NCBI RefSeq assembly: GCF_010500245.1
Contig: NZ_JAAGOX010000032.1
Coordinates: forward strand, 186,001-250,000
Source: Ruegeria sp. PrR005
Lineage (GTDB): Bacteria > Pseudomonadota > Alphaproteobacteria > Rhodobacterales > Rhodobacteraceae
Length of the DNA: 64,000 nucleotides
Reading direction: 5' to 3'
A model generated the notes under the pieces. The model was not told the DNA's origin. It did not search any database and saw nothing but the letters and a program-made list of their open reading frames with translations. The position numbers and the translations under genes were made by a program. The first letter of the stretch is position 1; the number at the start of each line of letters is the position of its first letter. Below are positions 8,563 to 16,395 of this stretch, one piece after another.

Positions 8563-9504
8563 ATGCTCAGCTATCTTCTTCGCCGATTGATCGCGACCAT
8601 TCCGGTCATGTTGCTTGTCGCAGTTTTCGTTTTCATGCTGTTGCGTCTGACGCCTGGCGATCCTGCTGCGATCATTGCAGGCGACTATGCAAATGATGCT
8701 CAAATCGCCGAGATTCGGACCAAGTTGGGACTGGACAAGCCGCTGCCCGTTCAATTCATGGTCTGGCTTGGGAATATGTTCCAAGGCGATTTTGGCGAAA
8801 GCTTCTTTTACAAGAAACAAGTTGGAGAACTGATCGCGGCGCGGCTGGAGCCAACCCTGTCCTTGTCCCTACTGACCATCATTCTGACCGTCTGTATCGC
8901 TGTCCCGTTGGGCACGTTGGCGGCCTATCGCCAAGGCAGCTGGCTTGACCGAGGCATCATGGGATTTTCGGTTTTGGGCTTTTCGCTGCCGGTCTTTGTT
9001 ATCGGCTACATGCTGATCTACCTGTTTTCGATCAAGCTTGGCTGGCTGCCGGTACAGGGGTATCAACGCATCTCCGACGGGGTTGGCGGATGGTTGCTTC
9101 GACTGATCCTGCCTTCGATCGCGCTGTCGGTAATTTTCGTGGCGTTCATCGCCCGGATGACGCGGACCAGTGTGCTCGAAGTTCTCGGTGAGGATTATAT
9201 TCGCACGGCGCGGGCCAAAGGGCAGACAGAAACCAGGGTGCTCATGCGCCACGCGGTGCGAAATGCAGCGGTGCCTATCGTCACCGTGATCGGTCTTTCC
9301 TTTGCGATCTTGATTGGCGGCGTGGTCGTCACCGAATCCGTCTTTAACCTGCCCGGTCTTGGTCTGTTGACGGTCGAAGCTGTGCTTGCCCGGGACTTTC
9401 CGACCATCCAGGCCGTTATCCTCCTGTTCTCCTTCATCTATGTGCTGATCAATCTTCTGATTGACGTCAGCTATACCGTTCTAGACCCGAGGATCCGTTA
9501 CTGA
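8563..9504 (+). CDS. ABC transporter permease, DppB type
   Basis: A 313-residue inner-membrane permease. It begins MLSYLLRRLIATIPVMLLVAVFVF with LRLTPGDPAAI, the standard N-terminal signature of DppB/OppB/GsiC proteins. The EAA coupling loop reads RTARAKGQTETRVLMRHAVRNA around residue 210. About six transmembrane segments are evident, with a long periplasmic region between the first and second (KLGLDKPLPVQF). The stop overlaps the next start by one base (TGATG, 9502-9506). It pairs with the DppC-type permease. Confidence 0.92.
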   Translation: MLSYLLRRLIATIPVMLLVAVFVFMLLRLTPGDPAAIIAGDYANDAQIAEIRTKLGLDKPLPVQFMVWLGNMFQGDFGESFFYKKQVGELIAARLEPTLSLSLLTIILTVCIAVPLGTLAAYRQGSWLDRGIMGFSVLGFSLPVFVIGYMLIYLFSIKLGWLPVQGYQRISDGVGGWLLRLILPSIALSVIFVAFIARMTRTSVLEVLGEDYIRTARAKGQTETRVLMRHAVRNAAVPIVTVIGLSFAILIGGVVVTESVFNLPGLGLLTVEAVLARDFPTIQAVILLFSFIYVLINLLIDVSYTVLDPRIRY

Positions 9505-10403
9505 TGTCGACTGCCGCGATTTCCCCCGGTCGCCAGACCCTGCGCCGAATGCTGGCCAACCCTTCGGTGATCATCGGCGGCGTGCTGGTCCTTGCCGTTG
9601 TTTTGTTGGGGCTGCTGGCACCCGTACTGGGCACCCGCGACCCGGCCGATATTTCTCCCAAGGACCGAAACCAGCCGCCGGGGTACGAGACCACGGTGCG
9701 CGACCATTCGGGCAAGAAGGTGCCGGTTGTCTATCGGCTGGGTTCTGACACGCTGGGTCGCGACGTTTACAGCCGTATCATCTACGGGGCGCGGATTTCA
9801 CTGGTCGTGGGTGTCTCGGTCGCCACGATCTCGATCGTGATCGGCATGGCGATCGGTGTGCTGGCCGGTTATGTCCGATGGCTTGACGGGATCATCATGC
9901 GGGTCATGGACGGGTTGATGGCCATCCCCGCGATCCTTCTTGCCATTGCGGTCGTTTCCCTGTTCAGTGCTGGTCTGACCAGCGTGATCATCGCCATCGT
10001 CGTGCCAGAGGTTCCGCGCGTGGTGCGCCTTGTCCGCTCCATTGTGCTGTCCATCCGCGAAGAACCCTATGTCGAGGCCGCGATCACCGCGGGCACCCGC
10101 ACCCCGGTTCTGCTGGTGCGCCATATCTTGCCCAACACCATCGCGCCGCTGATCGTGCAGGGCACGTTTATCGTGGCATCTGCGATTATCGTCGAGGCGA
10201 TCCTGTCTTTCCTCGGCATCGGCATCCCGCCCGAGATTCCGACCTGGGGCAACATCATGGCCGAGGGCCGAGCGGTGTTTCAGCTTTTCCCGCACAATAT
10301 CTTCTATCCCGGTCTGGTGCTGGCTCTGACCGTTCTTGCGGTCAACATGCTGGGCGACGGTCTGCGCGACACGCTCGACCCGCGCTTTGCAAAACGGTTG
10401 TGA
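9504..10403 (+). CDS. ABC transporter permease, DppC type
   Basis: A 299-residue permease with the DppC/OppC plan. It has an N-terminal hydrophobic segment (VIIGGVLVLAVVLLGLLAP) and a periplasmic linker containing HPFGTDxLGRD-like RLGSDTLGRDVYSRIIYGARISL, then five further membrane helices. The EAA loop is EAAITAGTRTPVLLVRHILPNTIAPLIV near residue 195. Its stop overlaps the upstream GTG option of the ATPase gene. It forms the transmembrane pore with the DppB-type subunit. Confidence 0.92.
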   Translation: MSTAAISPGRQTLRRMLANPSVIIGGVLVLAVVLLGLLAPVLGTRDPADISPKDRNQPPGYETTVRDHSGKKVPVVYRLGSDTLGRDVYSRIIYGARISLVVGVSVATISIVIGMAIGVLAGYVRWLDGIIMRVMDGLMAIPAILLAIAVVSLFSAGLTSVIIAIVVPEVPRVVRLVRSIVLSIREEPYVEAAITAGTRTPVLLVRHILPNTIAPLIVQGTFIVASAIIVEAILSFLGIGIPPEIPTWGNIMAEGRAVFQLFPHNIFYPGLVLALTVLAVNMLGDGLRDTLDPRFAKRL

Positions 10404-10417
10404 GAAGGGCGCAGGAA

Positions 10418-12040
10418 ATGGAACAGCAAAACGTCCTTGAGGTTCGCAACCTGAGCGTCAGCCTGCCGAAAAACGCAGACCGACCCAATGCGGTTGAAAA
10501 CATCAGCTTTACAGTCGCCCCGGGCGAGATCGTCTGTGTCGTGGGCGAAAGCGGATCGGGCAAATCGGTTACCGCCTCGGCTGTCATGGGGTTGCTGCCA
10601 GCGGCCCTGAAGCCGTCAACGGGCGAGACGCTCCTGCAAGGCGAGGATACACTTCAGGCCAACGCGAACCGGCTTCGCGACCTGCGCGGCACTCGCATGG
10701 CGATGATCTTTCAAGAGCCGATGACCGCGCTCAACCCCGTGACCCGGGTGGGCGAACAGATATCCGAAGTGCTTGAGATCCACACTGATCTTTCCGCCGC
10801 TGATCGGCGCAAGCGTGCCATCGAGATCATGGAGGCGGTACACCTGCCTGACCCTGAAAAGATGGTCGACAGCTTCCCGCATCAACTTTCGGGCGGGCAG
10901 CGTCAACGGATCATGATCGCGATGGCGCTGGTGCTTGACCCTGCGCTGTTGATTGCGGATGAACCCACGACGGCGCTGGATGTGACGACTCAGGCGCAGA
11001 TCCTCAAACTGATCAAAGAGATGCAGGAGCGGCGCGGAACCGGCGTTCTGTTCATCACCCATGACTTTGGCGTGGTGGCGGAAATCGCCGACCGCATTGT
11101 CGTCATGCAAAACGGCCGGGTGGTCGAATATGGCGACCGCGATGATGTTCTGCGCCGACCCAAGGAACCCTACACTCAGATGCTGATGGCCTCGGTGCCG
11201 TCCATGACGCCGCCGGATCGGATGCCGCGGACCGGGAAAAACGCGATCGAGGTAAGCAACCTCAACAAGATCTATGGCCGTACCGGCTGGCTGTCCAAGG
11301 ACCGGATTGTGCATGCGGCCTCAAATGTCGACCTGCATGTCCGCAGGGGCGAGACCCTGGGCATCGTGGGTGAATCCGGGTCGGGCAAATCCACCGTCGC
11401 GCGCTGCATCGCCCGATTGATCGACCCGACATCGGGCACCATCAGCTTGCATGGCACCGATATTGGCACCCTGCCTCAGGCCAAATTGCGCCCGCATCGC
11501 CGCAAGGTGCAGATCGTATTCCAGGATCCTTACCGGTCGCTCAATCCGCGCCGCACCATCGGGCAGTCGCTGGTCGAAGCGCCGGTGAATTTCGGCGTGC
11601 CGATTGATCAGGCGCTGAAAACGGCGCGCGACCTGATGGAGCTGGTCGGGCTGTCGGGGGACGCGCTGGAACGTTACCCGCACCAGTTCTCGGGTGGTCA
11701 GCGACAGCGTATCTGCATCGCCCGGGCGCTGGCCGTGGAACCCGACGTGCTGATCGCGGACGAGGCGGTTTCAGCTCTCGATGTCTCGGTTCAGGCACAG
11801 GTGCTTGAATTGCTCGATGACATCCGCGAGCGTTATGACCTTGCCATGCTCTTCATCACTCACGATTTGCGCGTCGCTGCTCAGATCTGCGACCGCCTGA
11901 TCGTGATGAAAAAGGGCGTTGTTGTGGAACAGGGCCCGACGAAAGAGGTCTATTCCAACCCGCAACACGACTATACCCGGCTGTTGCTCGACGCAGCGCC
12001 AGGGCGCGACGTCACCTTTGGTTCTGATACCGCTGCCTGA
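10418..12040 (+). CDS. Fused DppD-DppF type ABC ATPase (two nucleotide-binding domains)
   Basis: A 540-residue protein made of two complete ABC domains in tandem. The first has Walker [10 protein letters not shown], signature [15 protein letters not shown] and Walker [13 protein letters not shown]. The second has [24 protein letters not shown] and [12 protein letters not shown]. In E. coli these are the separate proteins DppD and DppF; fusion forms such as GsiA/YejF are well known. The Walker B of the second domain is followed by E-A-V rather than E-P-T/V, a minor variant. I chose ATG 10418, with AAGGG 8 bases upstream, over the GTG at 10400 that overlaps the permease stop. It energises the upstream importer. 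Confidence 0.92.
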   Translation: MEQQNVLEVRNLSVSLPKNADRPNAVENISFTVAPGEIVCVVGESGSGKSVTASAVMGLLPAALKPSTGETLLQGEDTLQANANRLRDLRGTRMAMIFQEPMTALNPVTRVGEQISEVLEIHTDLSAADRRKRAIEIMEAVHLPDPEKMVDSFPHQLSGGQRQRIMIAMALVLDPALLIADEPTTALDVTTQAQILKLIKEMQERRGTGVLFITHDFGVVAEIADRIVVMQNGRVVEYGDRDDVLRRPKEPYTQMLMASVPSMTPPDRMPRTGKNAIEVSNLNKIYGRTGWLSKDRIVHAASNVDLHVRRGETLGIVGESGSGKSTVARCIARLIDPTSGTISLHGTDIGTLPQAKLRPHRRKVQIVFQDPYRSLNPRRTIGQSLVEAPVNFGVPIDQALKTARDLMELVGLSGDALERYPHQFSGGQRQRICIARALAVEPDVLIADEAVSALDVSVQAQVLELLDDIRERYDLAMLFITHDLRVAAQICDRLIVMKKGVVVEQGPTKEVYSNPQHDYTRLLLDAAPGRDVTFGSDTAA

Positions 12041-12071
12041 GACCAGGCAGGGTTACGAAAAGGAAAACCAC

Positions 12072-13241
12072 ATGGGCATTCTTCCTGTCATCGAACAAAG
12101 CAAGGCCGAGTTGGAGGCGATCTTCAAGGATCTGCATGCCCACCCTGAGATTGGATTCACCGAAACCCGCACCGCTGGTGTGGTGGCCGAAAAGCTCCGT
12201 GCATATGGGGTGGACGAGGTGCACGAGGGCATCGGCAAGACGGGTGTTGTCGCACTCATCAAGGGCAAGGGCGGCGGTAACCGCCGCGTCGGCCTGCGGG
12301 CGGACATGGATGCGCTGCCGATCCACGAGGAATCCGGGCTCGATTATTCGTCGCAGAACCCCGGCGTCATGCATGCCTGCGGTCATGACGCTCATACCAC
12401 GATGTTGTTGGGCGCGGCCAAGCACCTTGCCGAGACCCGCGATTTCGACGGCACCGCTGTCCTGATCTTTCAGCCTGCCGAAGAGGGGCTGGGCGGCGCG
12501 CGCGGCATGCTGGCCGATGGGTTGTTCGAGAAGTTTCCCTGCGACGAGGTTTACGGCCTGCATAACTGGCCCAGTGGCCAGCCACGCAAATTCGGTATCG
12601 TCAAGGGTGCCGCGATGGCCGGATCGAGCTTTTTCGACATCAAGATCAAGGGCAAGGGCAGTCACGGCGCCATGCCGCATGAATCGCGGGATCCGCTCAT
12701 TATCGCGTCGTCGCTGGTGGGCGACATCCAGACCATCGTGTCGCGCAATGTGCGCGCGCTCGACGCCTGCGTCGTCTCGGTCACGCAGATCCATGCCGGA
12801 TCGGCCTATAACGTGGTGCCTGACACGGCAACGCTGGCCGGTACCATCCGGTATTTCAAGGACGAGGTCTGCGAATTGGCGGAGCGCCGGATGAAAGAGC
12901 TCTGCGATGGTTTTGCGCTGGCCTATGGGGTCGAAATCGACCTGCACCTGCGCAACGTCTTCAACGTGCTGCAAAACGATTCTGACCTGTCCGATGCCTA
13001 TATGGAAGCCGCAGGGGATATCGTTGGCGCCGAGAACGTCGTTGAGCGCGACGAGCCGGTGACAGGGTCCGAGGATTTCGCCGACATGCTGCGTGTGGTG
13101 CCCGGAGCCTATTGCACGCTGGGTCATGCAGGTACGGTTGCTGTTCATAACCCGAAATTCGTGATCGACACCGGCATCCTGCCGGTTGGGGCGTCTATCA
13201 TGGCGCGCGTGCTGGAACGCCGCCTGCCGTTGGCTGGATAA
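12072..13241 (+). CDS. M20D amidohydrolase (hippurate hydrolase/N-acyl-amino acid hydrolase-like)
   Basis: A 389-residue M20D peptidase-family enzyme. The metal-binding motifs GLRADMDALPIHEESGLDY and MHACGHDAHTTMLLG, the catalytic glutamate in QPAEEGLGGARGML, and EDFADM near the C terminus are intact. The dimerisation insert (GSHGAMPHESRDPLIIA) lies in the middle. Such enzymes remove an acyl group from N-acyl or aminoacyl substrates, for example hippurate, N-acetyl amino acids or IAA-amino acids. The gene follows the ABC ATPase by 31 bp and is probably co-transcribed, so it likely acts in the cytoplasm on the imported compound. The start at 12072 is supported by AAAAGGAAAA upstream and the family N terminus. 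Confidence 0.9.
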   Translation: MGILPVIEQSKAELEAIFKDLHAHPEIGFTETRTAGVVAEKLRAYGVDEVHEGIGKTGVVALIKGKGGGNRRVGLRADMDALPIHEESGLDYSSQNPGVMHACGHDAHTTMLLGAAKHLAETRDFDGTAVLIFQPAEEGLGGARGMLADGLFEKFPCDEVYGLHNWPSGQPRKFGIVKGAAMAGSSFFDIKIKGKGSHGAMPHESRDPLIIASSLVGDIQTIVSRNVRALDACVVSVTQIHAGSAYNVVPDTATLAGTIRYFKDEVCELAERRMKELCDGFALAYGVEIDLHLRNVFNVLQNDSDLSDAYMEAAGDIVGAENVVERDEPVTGSEDFADMLRVVPGAYCTLGHAGTVAVHNPKFVIDTGILPVGASIMARVLERRLPLAG

Positions 13242-13245
13242 ACAT

Positions 13246-14376
13246 ATGTCCTTTCTGGATCTGCCTTTTGACACCGACACGATGGTGGCGGGCCTGCGCC
13301 CCTGGATCGAATGCGAAAGCCCCACGTTTGATGCCAGCGCAGTAAACCGCATGATGGATCTGGCCGCCTATGACCTGGCCGGTCTCGGCACGGTCGAGCG
13401 CATTCCAGGCCGGTTGGGGTTCGGCGGCAGTCTACGGGTACGCCTGCCGCATCCGGATGCGGGCAAGCCGGGCATCCTGATCTCGGGTCACATGGATACG
13501 GTCCACCCGGTCGGGACGTTGAACAAACTGCCGTTCCGGCGCGAGGGAAACCTGTGCTATGGCCCAGGTATTCAGGACATGAAGGGCGGCAATTTCTGCG
13601 CGGTCGAGGCACTGCGCCAACTGGCCGGTGCGGGCATGCAGACGCCGCTGCCCGTGACGGTTCTTTTTACCCCGGACGAAGAGGTCGGCACCCCGTCGAC
13701 CCGCGAGTTGATCGAGGCGGAAGCCGCACGCAATCGGTATGTCCTGGTTCCTGAACCCGCTCGCGACGATGGCGGCGCAGTCGTCGGCCGTTACGCCATC
13801 GCGCGCTTCAATCTGGAAACAGTGGGCCGTCCCAGCCATGCCGGTGCAAGACTGGCCGAAGGCCGGTCTGCAATTGCCGCGATGGCGCGCAAGATCCTTG
13901 AGGTCGAGGCGATGACCGGCCCCGATTGCACGTTCAGCGTCGGCGTGATCCATGCCGGGCAATGGGTCAACTGCGTATCCTCGGCCTGTCAGGCCGAAGC
14001 GCTCAGCATGGCCAAACGGCAAGAGGATCTGGACAACGGCGTCGCACGGATGCTGGCCCTCTCTGGCGAGGAGAATGGGGTTGAGTTCCGCGTCACCCGT
14101 GGTGTCACCCGCCCTGTCTGGGAACCCGATCAGCCCGGCACGATGGCGATGTTCGAAATCGCGCGCGAGATTGCGCAAGAGCTGGGATTTGATCTGACAG
14201 CGGCCAGCGCAGGCGGCGGATCGGACGGGAATTTCACCGGTGCGATGGGTATTCCCACGCTCGATTCCATCGGCGTGCGCGGCAAGGGGCTGCATACGCT
14301 GAACGAACATATCGAGGTCGACAGCCTGCCCGAGCGTGCCCGGCTGATCGCCGGGCTTCTCATGCGTCTGTCCTGA
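13246..14376 (+). CDS. M20 family peptidase, carboxypeptidase G2/ArgE-like
   Basis: A 376-residue M20A/C-type dinuclear zinc hydrolase. Visible motifs are ILISGHMDTVHPVGT (first metal His/Asp), YGPGIQDMKGGNFCAVEAL (bridging Asp), TPDEEVGTPSTRELIE (catalytic Glu pair) and SAGGGSDGNFTGAMGIPTLD near the C terminus. It is closer to glutamate carboxypeptidase/carboxypeptidase G2 than to the preceding M20D gene, so the operon holds two different amide-cleaving activities. Only four bases separate it from the previous stop. It likely releases a C-terminal or side-chain amino acid from the substrate delivered by the ABC system; the substrate is unknown. Confidence 0.9.
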   Translation: MSFLDLPFDTDTMVAGLRPWIECESPTFDASAVNRMMDLAAYDLAGLGTVERIPGRLGFGGSLRVRLPHPDAGKPGILISGHMDTVHPVGTLNKLPFRREGNLCYGPGIQDMKGGNFCAVEALRQLAGAGMQTPLPVTVLFTPDEEVGTPSTRELIEAEAARNRYVLVPEPARDDGGAVVGRYAIARFNLETVGRPSHAGARLAEGRSAIAAMARKILEVEAMTGPDCTFSVGVIHAGQWVNCVSSACQAEALSMAKRQEDLDNGVARMLALSGEENGVEFRVTRGVTRPVWEPDQPGTMAMFEIAREIAQELGFDLTAASAGGGSDGNFTGAMGIPTLDSIGVRGKGLHTLNEHIEVDSLPERARLIAGLLMRLS

Positions 14377-14389
14377 ACCAACCGCGACG

Positions 14390-14415
14390 AAAAAACCCGG
14401 GCCAAAGGGCCCGGG
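14390..14415 (-). terminator. Intrinsic terminator for amt (probably bidirectional)
   Basis: CCCGGGCC (14396-14403), loop AAAG, GGCCCGGG (14408-14415) form an 8-bp stem. On the minus strand it is followed by a run of six T (complement of 14390-14395), an ideal terminator for amt. Read on the plus strand it could also end the M20 operon. Confidence 0.8.
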
Positions 14416-14445
14416 CAAGGTCTCACGCCAGGTGAGGAAGGAAGC

Positions 14446-15768
14446 TTAGGATTTCGAGAACTCGGGATAGGCTTCCATGCCCAGTTCGGCCATGTCGAGC
14501 CCGTTGATCTCGTCCTCGGAGGAGACACGAATTCCCATCACGGTCTTGAGCACGAACCAGAGCACGCCCGAGACAACGAAGGTGAAGGCGCCGACGACGA
14601 CGATGGAGTAGAGCTGGGTGCCCAGGCTCGCATCGCCATTGGTAAGAACCACGGCGATTGTGCCCCAGATGCCCGCCATCAGGTGAACCGGGATCGCGCC
14701 GACAACGTCGTCGATCTTGACGCGGTCGAGGAAAGGCACAGCGAAGACCACGATCACCCCACCTACGGCGCCGATCAGGGTAGCAGCACCCAGGCCGGGG
14801 GTCAGCGGCTCGGCAGTGATCGACACCAGGCCAGCCAGCGCGCCGTTCAGCACCATGGTCAGGTCGACCTTTTTGTACATCAGCTGGGTCAGGATCAGGG
14901 CCGCGATGGCGCCACCCGCTGCTGCGGTGTTGGTGTTTGCGAAAATCCGGCTGATGTCAGCGACGTTGCCTGCTGTGTCCATATAGAGCTGCGAACCGCC
15001 GTTGAAACCGAACCAGCCCATCCACAGAATGAACGTACCCAGCGTGGCGAGCGGCAGGTTCGAACCCATGATCGGGATCACACGACCGTCCTTGTACTTG
15101 CCGATGCGGGGGCCAAGGATCAGCGCGCCAGCAAGTGCCGCCCAACCACCGACCGAGTGAACCACGGTCGAACCGGCGAAATCGAGGAACCCGGCTGCAT
15201 CCAGGAAACCGCCGCCCCATTTCCACGACGCCTGGATCGGGTAGATCAGGCCGGTCAGCACGACGACAAAGATCAGGAAGGGCCAGAGCTTGATCCGTTC
15301 CGCCAAGGTGCCCGACACGATCGAGGCGGTCGTGGCGCAGAACATCAGCTGAAAGAAGAAGTCAGAACCAACGCTGGCATAGGTCAGGTCGGTTTCGGTA
15401 TCGGCCAGCCCGACCGGCTCCATCGCCGCCATCGAGAAGGCGCCCAGCACACCGTCGATGCTCCAGCCGTCGCCGGGATACATCAGGTTGTAGCCGACGG
15501 CGTAATACATCAGCGCCGCGATCGAGAAGAGCGCGATGTTCTTGGTCAGCTGCATGGTCACGTTCTTTTGCCGTACCAGCCCGGCCTCGAGCATGGTGAA
15601 ACCGGCTGCCATCCACATCACCAGGAACCCGGTGACCAGGAACATGAAAGTGGTAAAGATATAGCCGATTTCCTCGTTCGGCGGCGTAACATCGGCCTCT
15701 TGGGCCAGTCCCAGCGTCGGCAACGCGATCAACGCGGCGGCCGGAAGAAGTGTCTTGCTTAGCGTCAT
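14446..15768 (-). CDS. amt: Ammonium transporter Amt
   Basis: A 440-residue Amt/MEP/Rh channel with an N-terminal signal sequence (MTLSKTLLPAAALIALPTLG, cleavage near LAQ|E), as in many proteobacterial Amt proteins. About 11 transmembrane helices follow. Conserved blocks include WMAAGFTMLEAGLVR, DFAGSTVVHSVGGWAALAGALILGPR, which carries the channel histidine region, and FNGGSQLY. It imports ammonium through the inner membrane and is gated by trimeric PII. Upstream ATGs at 15789 and 15807 are alternatives; I prefer 15768, which has AAGG five bases ahead and leaves a clean signal peptide. It lies directly downstream of glnK in the standard glnK-amt operon. Confidence 0.95.
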   Translation of the reverse strand: MTLSKTLLPAAALIALPTLGLAQEADVTPPNEEIGYIFTTFMFLVTGFLVMWMAAGFTMLEAGLVRQKNVTMQLTKNIALFSIAALMYYAVGYNLMYPGDGWSIDGVLGAFSMAAMEPVGLADTETDLTYASVGSDFFFQLMFCATTASIVSGTLAERIKLWPFLIFVVVLTGLIYPIQASWKWGGGFLDAAGFLDFAGSTVVHSVGGWAALAGALILGPRIGKYKDGRVIPIMGSNLPLATLGTFILWMGWFGFNGGSQLYMDTAGNVADISRIFANTNTAAAGGAIAALILTQLMYKKVDLTMVLNGALAGLVSITAEPLTPGLGAATLIGAVGGVIVVFAVPFLDRVKIDDVVGAIPVHLMAGIWGTIAVVLTNGDASLGTQLYSIVVVGAFTFVVSGVLWFVLKTVMGIRVSSEDEINGLDMAELGMEAYPEFSKS

Positions 15769-15803
15769 AGCCTTGGTTTCCTTGAACATGTCTGAGGCGC
15801 CGA

Positions 15804-16142
15804 TCACAGCGCGTCCTCGTCGGTTTCACCGGTGCGCACGCGCAGGGCCTGTGCCACGTCGACGACGAAAATCTTGCCGTCACCAATCTTGCCGGTGCGG
15901 GCCGTGTTCGCGATCGTTTCGACGATCTGGTCGACAACCTGATCCGAGACGACCAGTTCCAGCTTGATCTTGGGTACGAAATTCACGGTGTATTCCGCGC
16001 CGCGATAGATTTCGGTGTGACCGGACTGGGCGCCAAACCCCTTGATCTCGGTCACCATCATGCCGCGCACCCCGGCATCGGTCAGGGCCTGCCTGACTTC
16101 CTCCAGCTTGAACGGCTTGATCGTTGCTATGATCAGTTTCAC
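15804..16142 (-). CDS. glnK: Nitrogen regulatory protein PII (GlnK/GlnB type)
   Basis: A 112-residue PII signalling protein. The T-loop is conserved with Tyr51 in the RGAEY motif, the residue uridylylated by GlnD. The 2-oxoglutarate/ATP sites fit the family (IKPFKLEEVRQAL at the start, GFGAQSGHTEIY before Tyr51, TGKIGDGKIFV near residue 85). Residues 38-40 are AQS where E. coli GlnB has RQK, a small change at the base of the T-loop. Position upstream of amt marks it as the GlnK-type paralogue that binds and closes Amt when nitrogen is sufficient. Transcription is probably nitrogen-controlled. Confidence 0.95.
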   Translation of the reverse strand: MKLIIATIKPFKLEEVRQALTDAGVRGMMVTEIKGFGAQSGHTEIYRGAEYTVNFVPKIKLELVVSDQVVDQIVETIANTARTGKIGDGKIFVVDVAQALRVRTGETDEDAL

Positions 16143-16257
16143 GTCTTTCCCCTTCGTTCAGCCGGTGGCTCCGGCACTTTGCACATGCAGAAAGACCGGT
16201 TCAGGCCCTGTAACGAAGGGTTTTGCGCAAGTTTTGGCTGGAAATTCAGGGATGAGC

Positions 16258-16275
16258 GCACAAATTTTGCACAAA
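16258..16275 (-). promoter_or_regulatory. Repeated TTTGTGC element upstream of glnK
   Basis: On the minus strand, TTTGTGC occurs twice (complements of 16258-16264 and 16269-16275), 11 bp apart, so both lie on the same face of the helix. It is 115-135 bp upstream of the glnK start in an AT-rich tract that may also hold the promoter of the divergent penicillin-binding protein gene. A role as an activator site, for example for NtrC, is only a guess because the classical inverted NtrC consensus is not seen. Confidence 0.25.
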
Positions 16276-16395
16276 AAAACAAAAACGATAAAAAATTAAG
16301 CAATGCCAAAAAGGGGAATATCGGGAAATTCGCACCTCTACATGGACCGCGCGAGGCGCTATTGTGCGATCCAAGAAAAATCGGGCAGATCTGGC

